25,331 nucleotides of DNA, from NCBI GenBank assembly GCA_022837505.1, contig JALHFZ010000037.1:1-25331 (forward strand). The letters run 5' to 3'. This document shows, one piece after another, positions 7,394 through 17,800 of the stretch (position 1 is its first letter; each line of letters begins with the position of its first letter). Origin of the DNA: Synergistaceae bacterium (GTDB lineage Bacteria; Synergistota; Synergistia; Synergistales; Aminobacteriaceae). The position numbers and the translations under genes were made by a program. The notes below the pieces were generated by a model that saw only the letters and a program-made list of their open reading frames with translations, did not search any database and was not told the DNA's origin.

Positions 7394-8078
7394 TGCCATC
7401 ATTTTCTGGCAGTCCGGCTTCTTTAAAATAAATGCTACTCTCGTTTTTACCTGGGTCGTCATGGCTCTGCTTGCGGCGGGGTCCATGATGATCACCTCCC
7501 GCCTCTCCACAGGGCTGACCCGGTCGCGCTGGCAGAATATCCTCGAGATGATCGTGCTGGCCATCAAAGAACAGATCCGGGAGGTTGGTCTTGCTGATCC
7601 TGAGAACTATCTTCCCTTTCTCGGCACGATTTTTCTCTTCGTGGCCGCCTCTGCACTCCTGACCATCATCCCCGGTTTCGAGCCTCCCACGGGGTCGCTG
7701 TCGACCACGGCAGCCCTGGCGCTTCTGGTCTTCGCCGCAGTTCCCCTCTTCGGAATAAAGAAGCGGGGATTGGGGAGCTATCTGAAGACCTATGCGGAAC
7801 CGACCATAGTCATGCTGCCCTTCAACATCATAGGGGAGATTTCGAGGACCCTTGCCCTGGCCGTCCGCCTCTTCGGCAACATGATGAGCGGCGGCATGAT
7901 CGTGGGAATACTGCTTTCCATAACGCCCTTTTTATTTCCCGTGGTCATGACCCTTCTCGGTCTTCTTACGGGGATGGTCCAGGCCTATATTTTCACCATA
8001 CTGGCGGCAGTATATATCTCCGCGGCAACCCAGGCTCAGAAAAAATCCCGTCCCCCCGAGGAAGAAGCCTCCCTCTGA
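7377..8078 (+). CDS. atpB: N-ATPase F0 subunit a
   Basis: 233 residues from ATG 7377, with SD AGGAGG at 7365-7370; the upstream in-frame ATG at 7317 is inside atpR. This membrane subunit forms the two ion half-channels. The conserved segment ISRTLALAVRLFGNMMSGG carries the essential stator arginine R164 (VRLFGNM). Several transmembrane helices are seen, including INATLVFTWVVMALLAAG near 18-35 and a last pair at about 175-215 (ITPFLFPVVMTLLGLLTG, IFTILAAVYISAA). The N-terminus is short, as usual for N-ATPase a subunits. It ends 35 bases before the TTG start of atpE. Confidence 0.95.
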   Translation: MRLSPDAIIFWQSGFFKINATLVFTWVVMALLAAGSMMITSRLSTGLTRSRWQNILEMIVLAIKEQIREVGLADPENYLPFLGTIFLFVAASALLTIIPGFEPPTGSLSTTAALALLVFAAVPLFGIKKRGLGSYLKTYAEPTIVMLPFNIIGEISRTLALAVRLFGNMMSGGMIVGILLSITPFLFPVVMTLLGLLTGMVQAYIFTILAAVYISAATQAQKKSRPPEEEASL

Positions 8079-8113
8079 ACCGGAGAAAAAATTATGAAAA
8101 AGGAGATGATTCT

Positions 8114-8395
8114 TTGGACGCTCTCACACTTGTAGCCGTTGCATCGATCATTACGGCGGGAGTCACCATCGCCCTCGGTTCCATCGGCCCTGCCATAGGG
8201 GAGGGGCGGGCGGTCTCCACTGCGCTCTCCGCCCTCGCCCAGCAGCCCGACGCCTCGGCCACCATCACCCGTACCCTTTTCGTGGGGCTGGCTATGATCG
8301 AATCCACGGCCATCTACTGCTTCGTGGTCTCCATGATCCTGATTTTTGCCAACCCCTTCTGGAATCACGTGACGAGCCAACTGGCGGGAAAGTAA
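8114..8395 (+). CDS. atpE: N-ATPase F0 subunit c (rotor ring)
   Basis: 93 residues from TTG 8114, placed 8 bases after AGGAG (8101-8105). The nearby ATGs at 8094 and 8106 are in another frame, so TTG is the real start. It is a two-helix hairpin with loop around QQPD (43-46). Helix 2 has the ion-binding signature MIESTAIY (E63, S64, T65, Y68), as in sodium-binding c subunits. In helix 1 the position of the usual Gln is a Glu (E30 in GPAIGEGRA), giving two carboxylates per subunit. This double-carboxylate pattern is known for N-ATPases. Whether Na+ or H+ is moved cannot be decided from sequence. Confidence 0.95.
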   Translation: MDALTLVAVASIITAGVTIALGSIGPAIGEGRAVSTALSALAQQPDASATITRTLFVGLAMIESTAIYCFVVSMILIFANPFWNHVTSQLAGK

Positions 8396-8399
8396 GAAC

Positions 8400-9248
8400 A
8401 TGCCCATCGACTGGTTTACCGTCGCTGCCCAGGCTATCAATTTTCTTCTTCTGGTCTGGCTGATGAAACGCTTTCTCTATAAACCTGTACTGAGGGCAAT
8501 CGACGCCCGGGAAAAACGAATCGAAGAACAGCTGGCCGACGCCAGGGCTCAGAAAATGGAAGCCCTGGAGGAAAAAGAGGAGTTTCAGCGAAAGAACGAG
8601 ATCTTCGATCAGGAGCGTACGGAGCTCATGAATGCAGCCGCTGAGGAAGCAAAGAGCGAAAAAATCCGCCTTCTTGAAGAGGCCCGGGCCTCCGCGGAGG
8701 AGCTGCAGGCGAAATGGCGCGAGGGGCTCAAGAAGGACGCCTCCCGGCTTGAGGAGGATTTTCAAAGCCGCGTGCGCAAGGATGTCTTTTTTATCGTCAG
8801 GAAGACCCTCTCCGATCTTGCCGGAGAGGAGCTTGAAGGCAAGATAATAGATCTCTTCCTCCGCAGGCTTGAGACCATGGACGAAGAAAAACGGACGAGC
8901 CTCGCCCCGGTCTCAAAGGACCCGGACGAGTCCGTGCAGCTGAGGACGGCCTTTCCGCTGACGGAAAAACAGCAGAAGAGGATCGCTCAGGAAGTGAAGA
9001 GGCTCTTTGCCCTGAAAGGGGAGCCGAAGTTCACTGTGGAAGAGGACCTCCTGGCAGGGATCGAGCTCTCGGCAAAGGGTCAGAAAATATCCTGGACCAT
9101 TGATGACTACCTGCTGTCTTTACGGGAGTCCGTGGAGGATCTGATGAAGGCGGGAAAGAAAGCCCCCCCTTCAGGATCCGGCTCTACCCCTCCCGAGAAG
9201 CCACAGAAGAGCACCCCTCCCTCAGAAGAAGGTAAGGAAAAGCAATGA
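8400..9248 (+). CDS. atpF: N-ATPase F0 subunit b with delta-like C-terminal domain
   Basis: 282 residues, much longer than a standard b subunit (about 160). One N-terminal membrane helix (WFTVAAQAINFLLLVWLMKRFLYKPV) is followed by a long charged coiled coil (about 35-150). The next part, about 175-250, looks like the C-terminal domain of the delta/OSCP stator subunit: VQLRTAFPLTEKQQKRI, then DLLAGIEL and ISWTIDDYLLSL. A Pro/Ser/Lys-rich tail ends the protein. There is no separate delta gene in the operon, so this protein probably does both jobs and links F0 to the alpha subunit. It starts 4 bases after atpE and its stop overlaps the atpA start (ATGA). Confidence 0.93.
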   Translation: MPIDWFTVAAQAINFLLLVWLMKRFLYKPVLRAIDAREKRIEEQLADARAQKMEALEEKEEFQRKNEIFDQERTELMNAAAEEAKSEKIRLLEEARASAEELQAKWREGLKKDASRLEEDFQSRVRKDVFFIVRKTLSDLAGEELEGKIIDLFLRRLETMDEEKRTSLAPVSKDPDESVQLRTAFPLTEKQQKRIAQEVKRLFALKGEPKFTVEEDLLAGIELSAKGQKISWTIDDYLLSLRESVEDLMKAGKKAPPSGSGSTPPEKPQKSTPPSEEGKEKQ

Positions 9249-10896
9249 GAACAGGCCGGACGGACGATCTCAAGAGCCTCTACGAAAAAGCCTTCAATGC
9301 CATAGGGAGGGGTACGGAAACCTTTTCCCCCCGTCTCGAGGCAAGGGAAGTCGGCACGGTGAAGACGGTGAACACAGGAATCGCCACCGTATCCGGCCTT
9401 CCCGGCGCAGGGTTCGAGGAGCTGCTCGAATTTCCCGGGGGTATCTTCGGCATAGCCTTCAACGTGGATGAAGACGAAATCGGCTCCTTGGCAGGGTCAT
9501 CGACCCCCTGGGACGCCCCATCGACGGCGAAGGCCCGATCCGGACCTCTCAGCGCCTGCCCATCGAACGGCCGTCAGCGCCCATCATGGACAGGGCGCCG
9601 GTAACTGAGCCCCTCCAGACGGGCATACAGGTCATCGATGCCCTCATCCCCATCGGCAAAGGGCAGAGGGAACTCATCCTCGGCGACCGCCAGACGGGAA
9701 AGACCGCCATCGCCCTCGACACCATCCTGAACCAGGGACGGCAAAATGTCCTGTGCGTCTACTGCGCCATAGGACAGAGGGCCGCTTCCGTGGCCAAGAC
9801 AGTGGCCGTTCTCCGGGAGAGGGGAGCCCTCAAGTATACCGTCGTGATGGTCACCGAGGGGAACGAAGCTCCGGGGCTCGCCTATATTGCCCCTTATGCC
9901 GCCACGAGCATCGCCGAATATTTCATGGAGGAGGGGCGGGACGTCCTCATCGTCTACGATGATCTCACCCACCACGCCCGGTCCTACCGGGAGCTCTCCC
10001 TTCTTCTTCGCCGTCCCCCCGGCCGGGAGGCCTTTCCGGGAGATATCTTCTACATCCATTCCCGCCTTCTCGAGCGGGCGACCCACCTCCGGGAGGAAAG
10101 GGGAGGAGGATCCCTTACGGCCCTTCCCATCATCGAGACGGAGGCCCAGAACATGTCGGCCTATATCCCCACGAACCTCATCTCCATTACGGACGGACAG
10201 ATTTACCTCTCCCCGTCCCTTTTCGAGCTTGGGGTGCTCCCTGCGGTGGATGTGGGAAAATCCGTCTCCCGGGTGGGAGGAAAGGCCCAGCTTGCAGCCT
10301 TCCGGTCCGTGGCGGGCGACCTGAAGCTTGCCTACTCCCAGTTTGAGGAACTCGAGTCCTTTGCCCGCTTCGGTGCGCGGCTCGATGAGGATACCCAGAA
10401 AACCCTGGTCCACGGGCGGAGGATTCGCGGATCGCTGAAGCAGCCTGAATTTTCCCCCATATCCGTTCCGGCCCAGATCGCCATCCTCCTCGCCATCAGT
10501 GCGGAGCTTTTCGATGAGATCCCCCTGAACAGAATCGACGAGGCGGAGCGGGCGGTGCAGCAGGCCGCCGAGGCCATGCCGGATGACCTGAGGGAGCGGC
10601 TTTTCACCGCCGATACTTTGGCGGACGAAGACCGGGAGGCGATCACGGAGATCGCCCGGCAGGCCCTTGGTGGCCTCACCTCTGCAGAGGGTACCCCGGC
10701 TGAACCGGAAGAGCCGGAGGACTCCGACCCCTTGGGCGGCGGAGTAAAAATTGAAATTTCAGCCGAAGGGGAAGAGGGATCTCCTGAGACGGAGGCCCCG
10801 GAGGGAAAAGCTCTCCGGGAGGTTCCGCCTCCCCAGAAGGGCGGAGCTGAAAGGCCGAAAAGAAGGGGCCGGAGGCCCGGAAAGAAAAAGTCATGA
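9245..10896 (+). pseudogene. atpA: N-ATPase F1 subunit alpha, disrupted by an internal frameshifting deletion
   Basis: The gene starts at ATG 9245 (ATGA overlap with atpF). It reads normally through GIATVSGLPGAGFEELLEFP and FNVDEDEIG (codon ending 9484), then runs out of frame to a stop at 9602-9604. The other frame resumes exactly at LLGRVIDPLGRPIDGEGPI (from 9484) and continues to 10896. It contains Walker A GDRQTGKT, LIVYDDL, RRPPGREAFPGD and the arginine-finger motif SVSRVGG. Compared with E. coli alpha, about 30 residues between these two points are missing, fitting loss of 88 or 91 bases. Translation would give only a 119-residue truncated product. The intact form would also carry an unusual acidic then basic C-terminal tail (RPKRRGRRPGKKKS). 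A sequencing or assembly error is possible. The stop overlaps the atpG start. Confidence 0.9.
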
Positions 10897-11774
10897 GCGA
10901 GACGACGGCAAGCCTGCGGAGAAAGATCGACAGCGCCTCGGATCTTCAGTCTGTTGTCAGGACGATGAAATCCCTTGCGGCGTCGAGCATCGGCCAGTAC
11001 GAACGCTCCGTGGCCGCCCTCGCCGATTATTTCCGAGCCGTGGAGCTTGGCCTTGGTGTGGCCTTCCGGAGAGCTTCCGAAGTTGACAGTTTTTCTGTTC
11101 CCGAGGGCAGGGGCACTGAAGAGATCCGGGCAGTGATCTTCGGTTCCGATCAGGGGCTTGTGGGGCAGTTCAATGAGGCTGTCTCGGACTTCGCTGTTGA
11201 GGCCCTGAGAAAAAGGGAGAAGAGGATCAGAATCTGGTCAGTGGGGGAGCGGGTGCAGGTACGGCTCAAGGGCGCCGGCTTCGAGACGGAGGAGCTCTTT
11301 TCCGTCTCCGGTTCGGCCGAGGGGATCATCCCCCTCGTGGGGAAAATCCTGCTCTCAACCCTGAGGGGGGAGAATCCCGCTGACGGGGGGGACTTTTATC
11401 TTTTTTACAACAGCCCCCTTTCGGGAGCGGGGTATGCCCCCAGGGAAAAACGGATTCTCCCCCTCGACCGGGATTGGATCCGCCGGGTGACGGATATTCC
11501 CTGGCCGTCAAAAGCCCTTCCGGAGATACTCGACCGGGGAAATACCACCTTCGGTGGTCTGCTGAGGGAGTATTTCTTTGTCTCCGTATTTCGTGCCTGC
11601 GCGGAATCTCTCGCCAGCGAAAATGCGAGCCGTCTGTCGGCCATGGAACGGGCGGACAGAAATATCAACGACCTTCTCGACGATCTCGGGCGCGCCTATC
11701 ACCGCCTGAGACAGAGCGGGATCGATGCGGAACTTTTCGATCTTCTGGCCGGATACGAGGTAATGGCGAAGTAG
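10893..11774 (+). CDS. atpG: N-ATPase F1 subunit gamma
   Basis: 293 residues; ATG 10893 overlaps the atpA stop (ATGA). This is the central rotor shaft. The N-terminal helix has LRRKIDSASDLQSVVRTMKSLAASSI, like the conserved R-R-I-x-S-x-x-x-x-x-x-I-T-x-A-M-x-M-V helix of gamma. FGSDQGLVGQFNEAV matches the SDrGLcGgfN motif. The C-terminal helix around ENASRLSAMERADRNINDLLDDL corresponds to the conserved E-x-x-aRm-AM-x-x-A-x-x-N motif. It is the last gene of the operon. Translation may be reduced if ribosomes stop early in the broken atpA, because the two genes are coupled. Confidence 0.95.
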   Translation: MSETTASLRRKIDSASDLQSVVRTMKSLAASSIGQYERSVAALADYFRAVELGLGVAFRRASEVDSFSVPEGRGTEEIRAVIFGSDQGLVGQFNEAVSDFAVEALRKREKRIRIWSVGERVQVRLKGAGFETEELFSVSGSAEGIIPLVGKILLSTLRGENPADGGDFYLFYNSPLSGAGYAPREKRILPLDRDWIRRVTDIPWPSKALPEILDRGNTTFGGLLREYFFVSVFRACAESLASENASRLSAMERADRNINDLLDDLGRAYHRLRQSGIDAELFDLLAGYEVMAK

Positions 11775-11799
11775 CTGAATCCGGCGGAAGGATTGGTAT

Positions 11800-11847
11800 A
11801 CCGGGTGCGGCCTCTCCGGTGAAATCCGAAATCGGCCCGGTCTTTTT
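11800..11847 (+). terminator. Weak possible terminator after atpG
   Basis: ACCGGG (11800-11805) can pair with CCCGGT (11836-11841), followed by CTTTTT. The loop is long (30 bases) and holds a small CCG-AAAT-CGG hairpin. It may partly end atp transcription, but read-through into the glucan synthase gene 45 bases later is possible. No clear separate promoter is seen for that gene. Confidence 0.3.
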
Positions 11848-11891
11848 CATCTCTGCGGAAGAGGTTATCTTCAGGCAAAGGAGCGATTGCT

Positions 11892-14800
11892 ATGGCAAAA
11901 ATCTATGAAAATATCCGGGATGCCTTCCTGAGGAAGAGGAGCGAACAGAGGGGAGGCAAATCTCCGAAGAAATATACCGGGTCAGACCTCCCCCTCCGGT
12001 CTGAACTCTTCAGCCTTGTGCAGATGGAACAGCACGGGCGGATTATGGCCGCCTCCCATGAACTGCGCACCGGCCATCCCCGCCACAGCCTGCTTGTCCG
12101 CCTCCGGGAGAATGAAAAGCTTCTCTGGGAGGTCAGGAACCTCCTTGCCGAGGATGTCCGGAAGTCCCGGTGGATTCCCCCTTCGGGTGAATGGCTCCTT
12201 GATAACTTCCACCTTATCGAGGAGCAGACCAGGACGGCCCGCCGCCATCTTCCCAAGGGGTACAGCCGGGGGCTTCCCTATCTCGACAATGGCCCAACAG
12301 CGGGGTTCCCCAGGGTCTATGACATCGCCCTGGAGGCCATCTCCCATAGCGACGGCCGGATCTACCCTGAAAACCTCAACGCCTTTGTAGAGGCCTATCT
12401 TTCTGTCACCACCCTCGAACTCGGAGAACTCTGGGCTATCCCTATCATGCTCCGCCTTGCCCTCATCGAGAATCTCCGCAGGGTGGCGGAGAGGATCGCT
12501 GCAGCCCGGGAGGACCGGATCAGGGCAGGATTCTGGGCCGACCAGATGATGGAGATGTCTGCCCGGGATCCGAAAAACATCATCCTGACCATCGCCGACA
12601 TGGCCCGGTCGGATCCCCCCGTGACAAGCTCTTTCGTGGCGGAACTCTCCCGGCGCCTCCAGGGACAGGGGCCGGCCCTCGGCCTTCCCCTTGACTGGAT
12701 CACCCATCGGCTCGCCGAAGCGGGACTGACCATAGAGCAGCTCGTCCGCTCGGAGAACCAGGAACAGACGGTAAACCAGGTCTCCATGACCAACAGCATC
12801 AGCAGCCTTCGCCTCCTCAGCTCCCTCGACTGGCGGGACTTCGTGGAGGCTATGAGCGCCGTGGAGCATACCCTTGCGGAAGACCCCGCCGGGGTCTACA
12901 GCCGCATGGATTTCGCCACCCGGGACAATTACCGCCACGGGGTTGAGCGGACTGCAAAATACAGCCCCCTTACCGAGACGGAGGTAGCCCGGAAGGCCAT
13001 TGACCTTGCCGGGGAGGGAGCTGCCCGGAATGGGTCTGAAGATCCCACCGCCCACGTGGGGTATTATCTCGTGGATGAGGGTCTCCCGGCCCTGAAAAAA
13101 GCGGCTGGGGTCAAATCCCCCCTGGGGGATATCCTCCGCTCTGCCTGCGCAAAAATATCCCTGCCCCTCTATATAGGGTCTATCCTCCTGTTTACGGTCC
13201 TTACGGCCCTCGCCTTCTTCCTGAAGGGGGTTCCCGAAGGAACATCCTCCATCCTTTCGGCCTTTTCCTTTATTCTGATCCTTCTCGGGGGAGGACACGC
13301 CGCCATAGCCCTGGTGAACACCCTTTCAACCCTCATGACCCGCCCCGTGGAGCTGCCCCGGATGGACTACTCCAAGGGGATTCCGCCGGACAGGCGGACC
13401 CTCGTCGCCATCCCCACTATGCTGACGAACCCGGAGGGGATAGACAATCTACTCAATGACCTGGAGGTCCGCTTTCTGGCGAACCGGGATGACCATATCT
13501 CCTTCGCCCTTGTGACGGATCTGGTCGACGCGTCCGAGGAGGTCCTTCCGGAGGATGACCCCCTTGTCTCCCTTGCCCGGGAGGGAATAGAGAGCCTGAA
13601 CAGGAAATACCCCGCCCCTTCCGGAAGTTTTTTCTATCTTTTTCATCGCCCCCGCCGGTGGAACCCCCTTGAGGGGGTCTGGATGGGGTATGAACGGAAG
13701 CGGGGCAAGCTTGGAGAACTCAACGCCCTTCTGAGAGGCGGAGGAGGGGATGCCTTTTCCGTCATCGTCGGTGACATCTCTGTTCTCGGAGAGGTGCAAT
13801 ACGTCATCACCCTCGATACGGATACCCAGCTGGCCCGGGATACTGCCCGCCAGTTCGCCGCAGCCATGGCCCATCCGCTGAACCGGCCGCACTACGATGA
13901 ATCCCTCCGCCGAATCACCCGGGGGTACGGAATCCTTCAGCCCCGGGTGGCGGTCAGCCTCTCCCTTACGAACCGGTCCCGGTACGAAACTCTCTGGGCG
14001 GCGGACGCGGGAATAGACCCCTACACGAGAACCGTATCCGACGTCTATCAGGATCTTTTCTGTGAAGGATCCTTCATCGGCAAGGGCATATATGACGTGG
14101 ATGCCTTTGAAAGGGTGCTCGGGGACCGTTTTCCCGAAAACCGCATTCTGAGCCATGACCTTCTGGAAGGGTGCTATGTCCGCGCGGGGCTTCTGTCGGA
14201 TGTGCAGCTCTATGAGGAATACCCCACGGAGTACAGCATGGACGTGAGCCGGCGCCACCGCTGGATCCGGGGTGACTGGCAGATCGCCCGGTGGATCCTC
14301 CCCTCCGTCCCCGCATCTCAGGGGAAAAAAGAACGGAACACCCTGCCCTTCCTCTGCCGGTGGAAGCTCTTTGACAACCTCCGGCGGAGCGTGACTCCCG
14401 CGGCCTTCACTCTTCTGCTCCTTTCAGGGTGGACTCTCTTTTCCACTCCCTGGTTCTGGACGTTCGCCGTGGCGGGGCTCCTTTTTTTCCCGGCCCTGCT
14501 CTCCCTTTCGGTCAACGTGCTGAACGTCCCCGATGATGTCACCCCCATGCGGGGGATCTCCGCGGCCTTCAAAAACGCCTCCCGGGACGTCCTCCAGGCA
14601 TTCTTTACCCTCATGGTCCTCCCCTATGAGGCCTGGTACAGCCTGGACGCGGTCTTCAGGACACTCTGGAGGCTGACGGTGAGCAAGAAAAAGCTTCTAG
14701 AGTGGAACCCGGCCAGCGGCCGCAGCCGCCGGAGTTCCCAGAGCTTCCGGGGGGCTTGGCGTTCCATGATCTTCGCCCCCCTTCTGTCCGCCGCCACGCT

Positions 14801-17800
14801 TCTGGGGCTGAAACTCTACGGAACGGATGCAGCCGTCGCAGCGGCTTTCCCCGTACTTTTCCTCTGGTTCATTTCACCGGGGATAAGCTGGTGGCTCAGC
14901 CAGCCCCTCGGTCGCCCCTCTCCGGGACTGGGAGAGGAACAGTTCATCTTCCTCAGGAAGATCGCCCGGAGGACCTGGATGTTCTTCGAGACCTTTGTCG
15001 GCCCCGAGGATCACTGGCTCCCCCCCGATAATTACCAGGAGCACCCTGTCCTGCTCGTGGCGCACCGCACTTCTCCCACGAATATGGGCCTCTCTCTTCT
15101 TTCGAACCTCACGGCCTCTGATTTCGGCTTTATTCCCCAGGGGTCCTTTCTGGACAAAACCAATCGTGCCCTCAGCACCATGGAAGAACTCGAACGGTTC
15201 CGGGGACATTTCTACAACTGGTACGACACCCAGACCCTCGAACCCCTTCAGCCTCTCTACGTCTCCTCCGTGGACAGCGGCAACCTGGCGGGACATCTTC
15301 TCACCCTCCGATGGGGCCTTCTCGAACTGCCGGTCCACCCGATCCTTGACGACGTGTTTTTCCGGGGGCTTGAGGATACGGTGCGGATCCTCCGGGAGGA
15401 GGCCGATGCCGCCGGAGAGGGGTTTGACACCGAGGCCCTTCTCTCCCTGGAGGAGGAGATGGAGGCGGCGGTTTTGTATACCCCAGCTTCCCTCAGGGGG
15501 ATGACCGAGAGCCTGAAACGGCTGGAAAAGGCGGCTCGATCGGCAATCCCGTCAGGGGATTCAGTCTTCAGCGAATCGGACAGCGAGCTGCAGTGGTGGC
15601 TGGCTGCCTTCCTGAATCAATGCCGGTCGGGAATACACGAGATCAACCATCTCTGCCCATGGATATCCGCCCTCGGCTTCAGGGAGATCCCCCGGGAACT
15701 CGACCTTCTCGATAAGGTCCCCTCCCTTTCAGACCTCGCCGATCTCGAAGAGGAGCTTGCAGAATACTTCGCAGCCTTTCCTCCTGACGCCCCTGAGGAA
15801 GAGGCCGAATGGGCACGGGAAGTACAGGCTCTCGTGGCCGAAGGGAGCGAAAGGGCGCAGAGAAGGATCTCCCTGTGCGCCGAGCTTGCGGAAAAATGCA
15901 CCGTCCTGGCCGACGGAATGGATTTTGACTTTCTCTACGACAAGGCACGAAATCTCCTTGCCATCGGGTATAACGTCCGGGACAGCCGCCTCGATCCAAG
16001 CTACTACGATCTCCTCGCCTCCGAGGCCCGCTTCGCCAGCTTTGTCGCCATCTCAAGGGGGAAGATACCCCAGACAAACTGGTTTGCCCTGGGGCGGCAG
16101 CTTGCGGTGATGGACGGCAGCCCAACCCTCCTCTCCTGGAGCGGCTCCATGTTCGAGTATCTCATGCCCCTCCTGGTGATGCCCTCCTACGAAAACACCC
16201 TCCTTGACGAAAGCTACCGGGGCGCGGTGAACCGCCAGAAGGAATACGGGGCAAAACGGAAGATCCCCTGGGGAATCTCCGAAAGCGGCTACAATGCCAT
16301 CGACGCCCATCTCAACTATCAGTACCGGGCCTTCGGCGTGCCCGGTCTCGGAATCAAGCGCGGTTTGGCCGACGATCTCGTCATCGCCCCCTATGCCACG
16401 GCCCTTGCCCTCATGGTATCCCCCAGGGATGCCTATCTCAATCTCGAACGCCTCGCCTCGGAGGGGATTCTCACCCGGTACGGATATTACGAGGCGGTGG
16501 ACTACACCCCCTCCCGCCTTCCGAGAGGGCAGTCGAGGGCGGTCATCCGCTCCTTCATGGCCCATCATCAGGGAATGGCTTTTCTCTCCCTTTCGTCCCT
16601 TCTTCTCTCCCGTCCCATGCAGCGGCGCTTCGAGGCGGACCCGGCCTTCCAGGCCACCATGCTCCTGCTTCAGGAGCGCATTCCGAAGACGACGGCCTTC
16701 TACCCCCAGGGAACGGAGCTTGCGGAAACCCACATGGTCTTCGGCGCTCCCAAGATGCCCATAAGGGTATTTTCCACCCCCGATACCCCCATCCCGGAGG
16801 TGCAGCTCCTCTCCAACGGAAGGTACCATGTGATGGTCACCAATGCGGGGGGAGGGTACAGCCGCTGGAACGATATGGCCGTCACCCGATGGAGGGAGGA
16901 CAGGACCAGGGACTCCTGGGGGACCTTCTGCTATCTCCGGGATGTCTCCACGAGGGAATACTGGTCTGTGGGCTTTCAGCCGACCGGTGAGAGGACGAGG
17001 GAGTATGAGGCCATCTTCTCCGAGGGGCGGGCGGAGTTCCGCTCCCGGCAGAATGATTATGATCTCCACATGGAAATCGCCGTCTCCCCCGAGGATGACG
17101 TAGAGCTCCGACGGCTCAGGATTACCAACCGGGCCAAAAAGCGCCGCTCCCTGGATGTGACGAGCTACGGAGAAGTCGTCATGGCCGAGGCGATACAGGA
17201 TGCCCTGCACCCGGCTTTCAGCAATCTTTTCGTCCAGACGGAGCTTCTTCCCGGGGACGGCGCTATCCTCTGCACCCGCAGGCCCAGATCGCCGGAGGAT
17301 TCCTCCCCCCTGGTGATCCACATGATGGACGTCCACGGAGCGAGGGCGAGCGCTCCCTCCTTTGAGACGGACAGGATGAAATTCATCGGCCGGGGCAGGA
17401 CAGTGGCTTCTCCCGCCGCTGTCGCCGGGGGCAGTTCCGGATATATGAAAAGGCTCTCCAATTCTTCCGGCTCTGTCCTCGACCCCGTGGTATCCATCCG
17501 CTACAGGGTAACCCTTAACCCCGAACAGTCCGCCACCGTTCATATCTTGACGGGAGTCTCTCAGAAAAGAGAGAGCGCCCTCGAACTGGTGAAAAAATAC
17601 CGGGATCAGCTTCTGGCCGATCGGGTCTACGACCTCGCCTGGACCCACGGGCAGGTGATGCTTCGCCAGGTGAACATCACCGAGGCGGAGGCCCAGCTCT
17701 ACAGCCGCCTCGCAAGTTCGGTCATCTACGGCAACCCCTCCCTGAGGGCGGAATCGAACGTACTCCTCAAGAATACCCGGGGGCAGTCGGGGCTGTGGGG

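Noticed and set aside
6884..7567. Minus-strand frames across atpQ-atpR-atpB
   Set aside because: They overlap well-supported membrane protein genes and lack ribosome binding sites or recognisable domains.
9484..9604. Programmed ribosomal frameshifting in atpA
   Set aside because: There is no slippery sequence at the junction, and a frameshift would not restore the roughly 30 missing conserved residues. A deletion or assembly error explains the data better.
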